Assembly (NCBI GenBank): GCA_025055215.1
Contig: JANWYO010000164.1
Coordinates: 1 to 57,973, forward strand
Origin: Gemmataceae bacterium
GTDB taxonomy: Bacteria > Planctomycetota > Planctomycetia > Gemmatales > Gemmataceae
DNA: 57,973 nucleotides
Reading direction: 5' to 3'
Shown: positions 18,696-26,633 of the stretch, piece after piece
Layout: every line of letters starts with the position of its first letter
Position numbering within the stretch: position 1 is the stretch's first letter
Notes under the pieces: generated by a model
The model's database searches: none
The model's input: only the letters and a program-made list of their open reading frames with translations
What the model was told of the DNA's origin: nothing
Position numbers and translations under genes: made by a program

Positions 18696-20510
18696 ATGAA
18701 CCTCCTTCCGCGTACGTTCCCATCGCCCCGGCAGCTACTCAGTCCCAACGGCTGGTTCAGCGGCTGTGTCTTGGCGGCCCTGGTCGCGTTGGAGCTGCTG
18801 GGACGCCAAGGCGGGACAGACGTGCACGACGCCCTGGTCGCGGGGGCGCTGGCGGTGGTCATGCTGTTGACGGTGGCTCGGCACCGCTCCGAGCGACTCT
18901 TCTGGGTGGATCGCCTGATCGCCCTCGGTCAGGCACTGCGCCATCGTCTGCGCGGCTTAGCGTTCGAGCTTGGCGTCGATCTGCGTGGCACCCCGCCCGT
19001 GCCCCCCGGCTACCCTCGCGTCGTGAAGTCGCTGACCCTGTTCCTGGTCGGCTGGACCGCACTCCTGTGCCTGACTGCTCCCGCTCTTCCCGGGAGCTTT
19101 CGCCAGACCGCAGCTTCCATCTGCTACCTCGGCTACGTCCTGGTTCTCGTGGGATTGTGGCTTGCTCTCCTCGCGGGAATTCTGATCTCCGCCTTCATCC
19201 TCGTCGCCTTGATCCACGATAACTTCGTCGGCAGTTACCTCGGTCAGGGACAGCGGTCCCGTCGGACGGAGGCCCTGACCGTGGCGGTGTACTTCGCCAG
19301 CCTCGGCTTGGCCAGCTTGGTTCTTCCGGGCTGGGTGCCGCTGGTCTGGTGTTTGGCGGCATTGGCAGTCAACTTCGCCACCATTGTCTTGCCGTCGAAT
19401 TCGGACGTGCAGTTCCTTTGGAAACCCAAGAATGCCAGGGTGATCCGCTCCATTCCCTGGGGCCGATGGGTGGCGTGCGAGTTCACTCTGGTGACACTTT
19501 TGGTCATCAACCTCACCTTGAGTTCGTGCGGTAGTCTCGTGATCACCGGCGAGCCGGCGACCACGATGCCGTTGACAAACCTTCTGGGGATCTTCCTGGC
19601 GTGGCTGGCACCCGGAGCCCTGACGGGCTTGGTGTGGCAAATGGTGCGGAGTCGGCTGCGCGACCCGGCGCGGCGTTGCCCCACGACCTTGCACGTTTCC
19701 GGCCTGTTGCTATCAACGCATCGACAAATGCTCCAGCGGCTGCTGCACGAACGGGGCTGTCGGGTCCGCTTCGCCCCCAAGCCGCCTCACCCCGATGACG
19801 TGGCCGTTATCATCAAAAAAGATGGGCCCGCCACGGCTTCCGACGAGGTTCGCTGGCCGTTGGCGGTTTCCCTCGGTGACTTAGCGACCCGGCCCATCTT
19901 GGAGCGCCTGGCGCGCCGCGACGAAATCCAACGGCGGCGCAAGCTGGTCGCCGGCTTCCGCCTTCTCCTCAAGCGGGCCTTGCGCCGCAAGTATCGCAAC
20001 GGCAGTGGATTCTGGATTGCTCCACACTACTGGTTCATTTCCGGCCTCACCCGCGACACGCCCGAGGAGATGCTCGACCTCCACGAAGGAACCATCCTGA
20101 CGGGAACCATCGGCCCGCATTACCAACGGGTCCTCTCGCCAGGGGCGCGCCACTACGCTTACCAGTTGTTCCGCGCCCTGCAAGTCGATCTCATTTTCCT
20201 GGAAGACGGCGTGGGCTTCCGCCGGTTCACTCGCGTGCTGCGCATGCTCTTCGAGCTGTACGACATCTACGGCGGCCGCCGGCGAGCGGACGAAATCCAC
20301 TTCCACGGGATCCCGGGAGTACGGGTGCTCATCCATGAGTTTCAGCTGACCGAGCCGTTTAAGTCAGACATCTACCCGGAGCCGAACTACGAGAACCTGG
20401 GACGGGCCCGCATCCTGCACATCTTCCGCGACCGGGGTGAACAGCCGGAGCGATTGGAAGTGCCTTACGACCTCACGTTCACGCCCGCGCCGAGCCTCGT
20501 CTTCAAATAA
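18696..20510 (+). CDS. Uncharacterised polytopic membrane protein with large cytosolic C-terminus
   Basis: Product of 604 residues. The first ~330 residues contain about eight hydrophobic segments, for example GWFSGCVLAALVALELL, LTLFLVGWTALLCLTA, YVLVLVGLWLALLAGILISA, WVPLVWCLAALAVNFATIVL and LLGIFLAWLAPGALTGLVW. The last ~270 residues are soluble and basic, with FWIAPHYWFISGLTRD and a repeated-tyrosine region ending in DLTFTPAPSLVFK. No family was recognised. The ATG at 18696 was preferred over one 39 bp upstream because GGAG lies 11 bases before it and the added residues look non-coding. The gene is convergent with the Ser/Thr kinase gene downstream. It might be a sensor or transporter-like planctomycete protein; nothing in the sequence decides this. 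Confidence 0.75.
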   Translation: MNLLPRTFPSPRQLLSPNGWFSGCVLAALVALELLGRQGGTDVHDALVAGALAVVMLLTVARHRSERLFWVDRLIALGQALRHRLRGLAFELGVDLRGTPPVPPGYPRVVKSLTLFLVGWTALLCLTAPALPGSFRQTAASICYLGYVLVLVGLWLALLAGILISAFILVALIHDNFVGSYLGQGQRSRRTEALTVAVYFASLGLASLVLPGWVPLVWCLAALAVNFATIVLPSNSDVQFLWKPKNARVIRSIPWGRWVACEFTLVTLLVINLTLSSCGSLVITGEPATTMPLTNLLGIFLAWLAPGALTGLVWQMVRSRLRDPARRCPTTLHVSGLLLSTHRQMLQRLLHERGCRVRFAPKPPHPDDVAVIIKKDGPATASDEVRWPLAVSLGDLATRPILERLARRDEIQRRRKLVAGFRLLLKRALRRKYRNGSGFWIAPHYWFISGLTRDTPEEMLDLHEGTILTGTIGPHYQRVLSPGARHYAYQLFRALQVDLIFLEDGVGFRRFTRVLRMLFELYDIYGGRRRADEIHFHGIPGVRVLIHEFQLTEPFKSDIYPEPNYENLGRARILHIFRDRGEQPERLEVPYDLTFTPAPSLVFK

Positions 20511-20645
20511 CCGCCACGCCGGCGGATGATCGCCACGCCCGACTGCGCAAGGGAGTTGCGACAGACAGTGTTGGCGTCAACGGCCAATCTCGTGGGGGAT
20601 CGCCGGCTCGTACCTTGCAGTCGGGGCGGAGGGTGTCACCAAGGG

Positions 20646-22094
20646 TCACCCCGAGGCCTGACCCATCAGGTAGGCCCGTAACTCACAAAAAACCTGTTCG
20701 CAACGGTCGCGCCAGAACTGGTTCTTCAGGTGGGCAGGTTTGAGCGGCCGCATGGACACGGTGATGTGCAAGCGGTTGCCGCGCGCGGCATCGATTTGCT
20801 GCAAGCGAAGTTCCATGTCGATGATTTTCGCTTTGCGGCGCGGATCGAGCCAAGACGAGTTCTTGTGGCCGAGGCGGACCCGGATCAGACCGGGGAGGCT
20901 TTCGAGGACTTCGCCGCCGAGGTCCTGGACGAAGCCGCGGAGCTTGAAGACGGCGATTTTCTCCGGCATCCAGGCTTCCATCTGGTTGACGATGGCGTTG
21001 GCGTCGGTGACTGGTTCGGGGCCCGGCGGCGGTGCCTCTGCCGGAGCGGGCGGCGCCGCCGGCGCCGCCCGCTCGGGTCCGGGCCGGTAGCGTGAGGCTG
21101 ACAGCGGCAAGGCTTCTTCTTTCCGAGCCAGCTCCTCCGCCAACGCAGCCTCATAGCGCTCCGCCAGGTCGCGGGCGCTTTGTGGCCGCTGGTCGGGATG
21201 TTTGGCCAACAACGACATGACGACCGCCTCCACCGCCGGAGGCACCCAGTCACCGGCGCCGACGGCGGCGAACGGCGGCGGGGGCTCCGTGGCGTGCGCC
21301 AGCATAATGTCCATCGTCGAGGGGCGGTCGAAGGGCAACTGGCCGGTGAGCAACTCGTACAGCATCACACCCACGCTGTACAAGTCGCCGCGATGATCCA
21401 CTGGGTCACCCCGGACCTGCTCCGGGCAGATGTATGCCGGCGTGCCGACGGCGAAGTCGAGGGCGGTTTCCGGCATCATGCGATCGAGGCTGTAGCGCGG
21501 CTGGTCCAGGAGCTTGGCCAAGCCGAAGTCCATGACCTTGACCTTCTCGTAGGGCGTGTCGGGATCGACCACCATGACGTTGGTGGGTTTCAGGTCACGG
21601 TGGATGATGCCCTCGGAATGGGCGGCCTGCAACGCCTCGCACAGCTGGTTGAGAAGTCGGCCGACCCGCACCGGGCTGAGACGGCGATTACGGATTCGTA
21701 ATTCTTCCAGCGTGACCCCGCGGATGTACTCCATGACGATGCATGGTCCGTCCGGATCGTTGAGCGAAGCATCGTACAGGGCCACCACGTAAGGATGCTG
21801 GAAGCGCGCCATGATGCGCGTTTCCCGCTCGAAGCGGTCACGAAACCGCGGGTCGGCGGCGATGTGCTCGTGCATCACCTTAACGACCACTTGCCGGCCC
21901 AGGTCGGGCTGCCAGGCAAGATACACCTTGCCCATGCCTCCCTCCCCGAGCAAGCGCTTGGCTTCGTAACGGCCCAGGAAGACTCGGCCCAGCATGGAAC
22001 GGCTCTCGGCGGAAGCGATGACGCGCTGCCGGGTCCCTCCCGCCCGGATCGCGCCGACGTTGGCACGTCCAGTGTAATTGACGGGCGCGGTCAT
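20646..22094 (-). CDS. Cytoplasmic Ser/Thr protein kinase with conserved C-terminal domain
   Basis: Hanks-type kinase of 482 residues. The P-loop is GEGGMGKV (50-57), the ATP lysine is in VVVKV (72), the catalytic loop is HRDLKPTN (165-172), the Mg loop is DFG (189-191), and the activation-segment end is GTPAYICPEQ (217-226). All key residues are present, so it should be active. After a Pro/Ala-rich linker comes a ~120-residue C-terminal domain (NAIVNQMEAWMPEKIAVFKLRGFVQDLGG...). No transmembrane segment is visible, unusual for planctomycete kinases, which are often membrane-anchored. The frame is open back to 22319 but that would overlap the peptidase gene. The ATG at 22094 leaves a 44-bp gap, although no strong ribosome-binding site is seen. 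Substrates are unknown. Confidence 0.9.
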   Translation of the reverse strand: MTAPVNYTGRANVGAIRAGGTRQRVIASAESRSMLGRVFLGRYEAKRLLGEGGMGKVYLAWQPDLGRQVVVKVMHEHIAADPRFRDRFERETRIMARFQHPYVVALYDASLNDPDGPCIVMEYIRGVTLEELRIRNRRLSPVRVGRLLNQLCEALQAAHSEGIIHRDLKPTNVMVVDPDTPYEKVKVMDFGLAKLLDQPRYSLDRMMPETALDFAVGTPAYICPEQVRGDPVDHRGDLYSVGVMLYELLTGQLPFDRPSTMDIMLAHATEPPPPFAAVGAGDWVPPAVEAVVMSLLAKHPDQRPQSARDLAERYEAALAEELARKEEALPLSASRYRPGPERAAPAAPPAPAEAPPPGPEPVTDANAIVNQMEAWMPEKIAVFKLRGFVQDLGGEVLESLPGLIRVRLGHKNSSWLDPRRKAKIIDMELRLQQIDAARGNRLHITVSMRPLKPAHLKNQFWRDRCEQVFCELRAYLMGQASG

Positions 22095-22138
22095 TGACAA
22101 GGGTGTGACTGACCCCGGGCGTGAATCGTCGCAGCCCT

Positions 22139-23314
22139 CTAGTAGACAGTCGCCAACAACCACCGGGACGTCCAGACCAGCCAGTGACGTTCCTCGGTGG
22201 TCACTTGACCCCGGGCCAGGATAGCGGCCAGTTTGTCTTCGACTTCCCGCAGCTGCTGCCGCTGCCGGGCCGTGATCGGGTACCGATCGGGCCGGGCCAG
22301 CGTTCGGGCGATCAGGCAATGGACCGTCCGCACCTCCTCGAGGTCTGGGGACGGCGCTTCGGATCGCCAGACGGGAACGTCAGCGTCGTTGGCCAATCGC
22401 TCGGTCAGGTCGAAGATCCAGAGGCTGATGCGGCGAAGCTTGTCGTAGTCGAGGCGGTCGGGGAGGTCGGTGGGGCGGTGATAGTCGGGATGTTGGCCCG
22501 TGCTGAAGAATAAAAACGGCACCCGTCGATCGCGGAACGGACCGTAATCGCTGCGCGTGCCCACCAGGTCAGCCCCGAGCCGGCCCACACTCAGGCCCTC
22601 CGGCGCGGGCGTCCGCTCCAGAAGGCGACGGAGTTGCGGCGCCGTCTCACTCCCCAGGACAAAGACGTACTCATCCATGACGTTCGCCATGGATCGACCG
22701 AGCATGTCAGCCGTCAGGAATGCCCGCAGTTTTCGGAAATCCCTGGGCGGGTGGGTCGCAAAGTGGGTGGAGCCTTGCAGGCCGGCTTCCTCGAGGTCGA
22801 AGGAGACGAACATCACGCTGCGGCGCGGCGCCTCCCGCCGGACGGCAAAACGTTCGGCAACTTCCAGGAGCATGGCCACTGCCGAGGCGTTGTCGTCGGC
22901 ACCGGGGAAGAGTTGGCCCCGATCGCGGCCCAAGTGGTCGTGATGGGCGCTCAAAATGATCCATTCTTGGCGCAAGACCGGGTCGCGGCCCGGCAGCACG
23001 GCGGCGACGTTTCGGCCGACGAATCCCCGGCGTTGGCTGTCGCCGTCCACCAGCCACGGGATGGGCTGGTAGAAACCGTCAGCGAAGCCCGGCTGAAGCC
23101 GCACACGCTCAAAAGCGGCCGTCACGTATTGCCCGGCCCGGGCGGCGCCCGGGCCGCGCCGTCCCAGAAATTCCTCGGATGCCAGCCGGTAGACGTGGGC
23201 CTTGAGTTCCTCCACCCGAATGTCCTCGGACACCTCGGCCTCGGCGCCGTTGAGGGCCACCGGCTCGGCCGTCAGCGTCAGCGCCAACCACGCCCCTGTC
23301 AGAAGGCTCGCCAT
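22139..23314 (-). CDS. Secreted M28-family zinc aminopeptidase
   Basis: The 391-residue protein starts with a hydrophobic leader (MASLLTGAWLALTLTAEP), suggesting export. The di-zinc site of M28 peptidases is intact: SAHHDHLG (His124, Asp126), GADDNASAVA (bridging Asp141), DLEEAGLQGS (catalytic Glu175 and ligand Glu176), TADMLGR (Asp203) and HPDYHRPTD (His279). By family knowledge it should remove N-terminal residues from peptides outside the cytoplasm. It lies directly upstream of the kinase gene (44 bp), so the two may be co-transcribed. A perfect 18-bp palindrome sits 18 bp upstream of its start codon. Exact substrate preference cannot be read from the sequence. Confidence 0.9.
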   Translation of the reverse strand: MASLLTGAWLALTLTAEPVALNGAEAEVSEDIRVEELKAHVYRLASEEFLGRRGPGAARAGQYVTAAFERVRLQPGFADGFYQPIPWLVDGDSQRRGFVGRNVAAVLPGRDPVLRQEWIILSAHHDHLGRDRGQLFPGADDNASAVAMLLEVAERFAVRREAPRRSVMFVSFDLEEAGLQGSTHFATHPPRDFRKLRAFLTADMLGRSMANVMDEYVFVLGSETAPQLRRLLERTPAPEGLSVGRLGADLVGTRSDYGPFRDRRVPFLFFSTGQHPDYHRPTDLPDRLDYDKLRRISLWIFDLTERLANDADVPVWRSEAPSPDLEEVRTVHCLIARTLARPDRYPITARQRQQLREVEDKLAAILARGQVTTEERHWLVWTSRWLLATVY

Positions 23315-23332
23315 TACCGCCCCCTTTCGTGA

Positions 23333-23350
23333 AATGTCACCGGTGACATT
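23333..23350. promoter_or_regulatory. 18-bp perfect palindrome, candidate operator
   Basis: AATGTCACCGGTGACATT is its own reverse complement over all 18 bases. It lies 18 bp upstream of the M28 peptidase ATG (23314, minus strand), where a dimeric repressor could block transcription or translation. The TGTCA...TGACA half-sites resemble binding sites of several dimeric regulators, but no regulator gene is adjacent. Confidence 0.45.
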
Positions 23351-23540
23351 GCCGATGATGCCATCTTAGCCCGGGCTCAGGAGAGGGGTGTACTCGGAGT
23401 GAGCGGGATGGTGGGAGAGCGCCCGGTGGGGCGGAGGGTGGTGTCACGTTCGCACGGCGCGGGGCGAGGGCAAAACAATTAGTCTAGCGCATCCGGGCGC
23501 AAAGCGACCAGTCTGGTCCGGTGGGGCGTGACCTCATTAT

Positions 23541-23567
23541 CGGCGTCGCCCCCACGGGGCGACGCCG
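23541..23567 (+). promoter_or_regulatory. 12-bp hairpin in the gcvT 5' region
   Basis: CGGCGTCGCCCC and GGGGCGACGCCG form a perfect 12-bp stem around a CAC loop, 83 bp upstream of the gcvT start. No T-tract follows, so it is not a standard intrinsic terminator. If it lies in the leader RNA it could affect translation or stability of the gcv transcript. Confidence 0.4.
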
Positions 23568-23649
23568 GGCGCTTGGACGGGGCACTAGAGACCTATACGA
23601 TATCCGGCAAGGAAGCCCTCAGAAAACCCCGCGCTCCGCGGCAAACCTC

Positions 23650-24726
23650 ATGGCGTTGCGCACCCCTCTTTATGACTGGCACACGGCCCATCACGGCAGA
23701 ATGGTGGAGTTTGCCGGGTGGCTGATGCCGCTGCAATACAGTCGGATCACCGACGAACACCAGGCGGTTCGCACCGCAGCCGGGGTCTTCGACATCAGCC
23801 ACATGGGCCGAATCTGGATCGCCGGTCCGGAGGCGTTGGACCTGGTACAGCTGGTCTACACCAACAACGCGGCGACGCTGCGGGATGGCCAGGTGCGTTA
23901 CGGGTTGGTGTGCAACGTCGAAGGTGGCATCCGCGATGACGTGTTGGTCTATCGCTTCGGTGAGCGTTATTTGATGGTGGTCAATGCCGCCAACCGCGAA
24001 AAGATCCTGGGGTGGTTGATCCAGCACGGCAGCGGTCGGCCAGTGGAGATCTCGGACCAAACCGGGCCCACCGCGATGTTGGCCGTCCAAGGTCCGTGCG
24101 CCGTGGAGCGGTGCCAGGGGCTGACGACGGTCGATGCGGCAGGGTTGCGCTATTATCATGCCGCCGTCGGCGAGTACCGCGGCAAACCGTGCCTGGTGAG
24201 CCGCACGGGCTACACCGGCGAAGATGGCCTGGAACTGATCGTGGACGCCGCTTTAGCCACGCAGGTCTGGGAAGAGGTGCTCGCGCGCGGCGCTCAACCG
24301 TGCGGCTTGGGGGCACGAGACACCTTACGGCTGGAGGCGGCCCTGCCGTTGTACGGACACGAGTTGAGTGAAGAGATCGACCCCTTTCAAGCCGGGCTGG
24401 GATGGGCGGTGAAGTTCGACAAGGGGGACTTTATCGGCCGGGATGCCTTGCTGCGCCGGCGGGACGACGAGCGTCGGCGGCGCGTCGGTCTGGTACTCGA
24501 GGGCAAGCGGATCGCGCGGGACGGCGCCAGCGTGTGGCGCGACGGGCGGGAGATCGGCACCGTCACCAGCGGTACCTTCGCTCCGACGGTGCAGCGGGCG
24601 ATTGCCCTGGCGTACGTCGAACCCGCCGGGACGGCGGTCGGGACGGAGGTTGAGGTGGACGTTCGCGGCCAGCGGGAGCGGGCCAAGGTGGTGGCGCTGC
24701 CGTTTTACCGGCGCGCCCGAAGCTGA
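23650..24726 (+). CDS. gcvT: Glycine cleavage system T protein (aminomethyltransferase)
   Basis: GcvT moves the aminomethyl carbon from lipoylated GcvH to tetrahydrofolate and releases ammonia. The 358-residue protein has TPLYDWHTAHHGRMVEFAGWLMPLQY at the N-terminus, VFDISHMGRIWI, the folate-binding SRTGYTGEDGLEL, and the C-terminal GLGARDTLRLEAALPLYGHEL and EIGTVTSGTFAPTVQRAIALAYV. All are typical of the family. Although the frame is open from 23521, the ATG at 23650 gives the normal GcvT N-terminus. It is the first gene of a five-gene plus-strand operon and ends 12 bp before gcvH. Confidence 0.97.
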   Translation: MALRTPLYDWHTAHHGRMVEFAGWLMPLQYSRITDEHQAVRTAAGVFDISHMGRIWIAGPEALDLVQLVYTNNAATLRDGQVRYGLVCNVEGGIRDDVLVYRFGERYLMVVNAANREKILGWLIQHGSGRPVEISDQTGPTAMLAVQGPCAVERCQGLTTVDAAGLRYYHAAVGEYRGKPCLVSRTGYTGEDGLELIVDAALATQVWEEVLARGAQPCGLGARDTLRLEAALPLYGHELSEEIDPFQAGLGWAVKFDKGDFIGRDALLRRRDDERRRRVGLVLEGKRIARDGASVWRDGREIGTVTSGTFAPTVQRAIALAYVEPAGTAVGTEVEVDVRGQRERAKVVALPFYRRARS

Positions 24727-24738
24727 CGGGAGCAGTGC

Positions 24739-25125
24739 ATGGATCCGAAGAGCTTGCGGTACGCATCGACGCACGAATGGGCCCGCCTGGAGGGCGACAT
24801 CTGTACCATTGGTATCACCCCGTTCGCCGTCGAGCAGCTGACCGACGTGATTTACATCGAACTTCCCGATGTCGGTGATCACGTCTTTGCCGGCGACAGT
24901 TTCGGCGAGATCGAATCGGTCAAAGCGGTCAGCGACCTCTTCTCGCCGGTCAATGGAGAGGTCATCGAAGTCAACGACAAACTGGTCGACGACCCGAGCC
25001 GCATCACCGCCGATCCGCTGGGCAAAGGTTGGCTCATCAAGGTGAAGACCGAGCCGGGCACCACGCTCGATCACCTGCTGACGTGGGAACAGTACGAAAA
25101 GCAGATCGCGTCGCAGGGGCATTGA
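24739..25125 (+). CDS. gcvH: Glycine cleavage system H protein (lipoyl carrier)
   Basis: GcvH shuttles the methylamine intermediate between the P, T and L proteins on a lipoyl arm. The 128-residue sequence matches normal length, with THEWARLEGD, GITPFAVEQLTDVIYIELP and the lipoylation site GEIESVKAVSD, in which Lys62 is the modified residue. It follows gcvT by 12 bp. The lipoylation enzyme is probably encoded four genes downstream in the same operon. No GcvL (dihydrolipoyl dehydrogenase) gene is present here; that subunit is usually shared and encoded elsewhere. Confidence 0.97.
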   Translation: MDPKSLRYASTHEWARLEGDICTIGITPFAVEQLTDVIYIELPDVGDHVFAGDSFGEIESVKAVSDLFSPVNGEVIEVNDKLVDDPSRITADPLGKGWLIKVKTEPGTTLDHLLTWEQYEKQIASQGH

Positions 25126-25133
25126 CGCCGCCC

Positions 25134-25157
25134 GGGCCGCGCCACCAGGCGCGGCCC
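25134..25157 (+). promoter_or_regulatory. Intercistronic hairpin between gcvH and gcvPA
   Basis: A 10-bp perfect GC stem with an ACCA loop fills the 49-bp gap between gcvH and gcvPA, ending 3 bases before the GGAGGA ribosome-binding site of gcvPA. It has no T-tract. It may act as an RNA-processing or stability element that sets different expression of gcvTH and gcvP. Confidence 0.4.
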
Positions 25158-25174
25158 GCCGGAGGAAAAGCCGC

Positions 25175-26533
25175 GTGTCCTACATCCCCAACACTCCGAA
25201 CGACCAACAGGCCATGCTGGCGACGATCGGGGTACGCTCGCTGACCGAACTCTTCGACGTCATACCACCCGCCATCCGCCTGGAGCGGCCGTTGGCGCTG
25301 CCCCCGGCCTTGACGGAAATCGAATTGACACGCCTCGCCCAGCAATTGGCGGGGCGGAATCGTTCGACTGCCGACACCGTCTGCTTTCTGGGCGGCGGCA
25401 GCTACGACCATTTTGTGCCGGCCGTGGTCGATGCCGTGGCCGGGCGCAGTGAGTTTTACACCGCCTACACCCCATACCAGGCCGAGGCGAGCCAGGGGAG
25501 CCTCCAGGCATTTTTTGAGTTCCAGACGCTGATTGCCCAGCTGACGGGGATGGACGTGGCGAATGCCAGCCTGTACGAGGGAGGCTCGGCGGTGGCCGAG
25601 GCCGTCCTCATGGCCAGCGGCCTGGAGCCGCGGCGGCATCACGTCTTGCTGGCTGATAGCGTCCATCCCGACTATCGGCAAACCCTGGCCACCTACACCG
25701 CCAATCTCGACCTCCACGTGCAGACGTTGCCCACGCCGGCCGGCTTCCTCGACCCCGCCGACCTGAAGCACGCTCTCCGGGACGATACTTTGTGCGTCGT
25801 CGTGCAGCATCCGAACTTTTTCGGCTGCCTGGAGGAAGTGGAGGCCCTGGCCGCAATTTCCCATGCGTGCGGCGCCCTGTTCATCGTGAGCTATGATCCG
25901 ATCAGCCTGGGTTTGCTGAAACGCCCCGGGGACTACGGCGCCGACATCGCCGTGGCCGAGGGGCAGGCCCTCGGCATCCCGTTGACCTACGGCGGACCTT
26001 ATCTCGGGTTGCTGGCGTGCCGGGGAGAATTCGTCCGCCGGATGCCGGGGCGCCTCGTGGGCCAAACGGTCGATCGCAACGGCCGGCGCTGCTGGGTGCT
26101 GACCCTTCAGACACGCGAGCAACACATCCGCCGGGAAAAAGCCACGAGCAACATCTGCACTAACCAGGGGTTGATGGCCCTGAGGGCGGCCGTCTACCTG
26201 GCCGCCCTCGGTCCGCAGGGATTGCGGGAAACCGCCGAAGCGTGTGCCCGCAAGGCCCACTACACCGCCGACCAGCTCACGCGCCTGCCCGGCGTCAGCC
26301 TGCAATTTGACCGGCCATTCTTCAAGGAGTTCACGGTCCGCCTTCCGGTGGGAGCACTGGAGCGAGGGCTGCTCGATCGCCTCCGGGACGACGGGTTCCA
26401 CGCCGGACTGCCGCTCGGACGATGGTATTCCTGGTTGGCCGACTGCATGAGCTTGGCCGTCACCGAAAAGCGGACCCGGGCGGAAATCGATGCCTTGGCC
26501 TCCGCCCTGGGTCGGGCCCTGACGGCCAAGTGA
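25175..26533 (+). CDS. gcvPA: Glycine dehydrogenase (decarboxylating) subunit 1
   Basis: This is the N-terminal half of the two-subunit P protein. With GcvPB it decarboxylates glycine and passes the aminomethyl group to GcvH. The 452 residues start from GTG (SYIPNTPNDQQAMLATIG), 8 bases after a strong GGAGGA. Typical landmarks are FLGGGSYDHFVPAVVDAV, EFYTAYTPYQAEASQGSLQAFFEFQTLI, MDVANASLYEGGSAVAEA and NICTNQGLMALRAAVYL. Length and order match the split-P type found in Firmicutes, Thermotoga and planctomycetes, rather than the single ~950-residue chain of proteobacteria. It is followed 100 bp later by gcvPB. Confidence 0.97.
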   Translation: MSYIPNTPNDQQAMLATIGVRSLTELFDVIPPAIRLERPLALPPALTEIELTRLAQQLAGRNRSTADTVCFLGGGSYDHFVPAVVDAVAGRSEFYTAYTPYQAEASQGSLQAFFEFQTLIAQLTGMDVANASLYEGGSAVAEAVLMASGLEPRRHHVLLADSVHPDYRQTLATYTANLDLHVQTLPTPAGFLDPADLKHALRDDTLCVVVQHPNFFGCLEEVEALAAISHACGALFIVSYDPISLGLLKRPGDYGADIAVAEGQALGIPLTYGGPYLGLLACRGEFVRRMPGRLVGQTVDRNGRRCWVLTLQTREQHIRREKATSNICTNQGLMALRAAVYLAALGPQGLRETAEACARKAHYTADQLTRLPGVSLQFDRPFFKEFTVRLPVGALERGLLDRLRDDGFHAGLPLGRWYSWLADCMSLAVTEKRTRAEIDALASALGRALTAK

Positions 26534-26633
26534 CGCCGGCGGAGTGGGTTCGGTACCAGCGCAGGTGAGGACGTTGCCACCGGCCGCGGCGCGCGTCGAC
26601 CGACTTGCCGCGAAATCGGATCCAGGGCCGAGT

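Larger units (their letters stand above)
23315..23649. other. Divergent regulatory region between M28 peptidase and gcv operon
   Basis: This 335-bp gap has no gene. It holds an 18-bp perfect palindrome near the peptidase start and a 12-bp perfect hairpin upstream of gcvT, both listed separately. A glycine riboswitch was looked for, because the next operon degrades glycine. The conserved glycine-aptamer features (a GGAGAG-type P1 with an AACTCTCAGG-like 3' part) were not found. No convincing promoter was identified by eye. Confidence 0.5.

Noticed and set aside
22095-22319. 75-codon N-terminal extension of the Ser/Thr kinase
   Set aside because: It overlaps the end of the M28 peptidase gene and has low-complexity Pro/Ala/Gly composition.
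23315-23649. Glycine riboswitch upstream of gcvT
   Set aside because: No match to the conserved aptamer core was found by eye. A covariance-model scan could overturn this.
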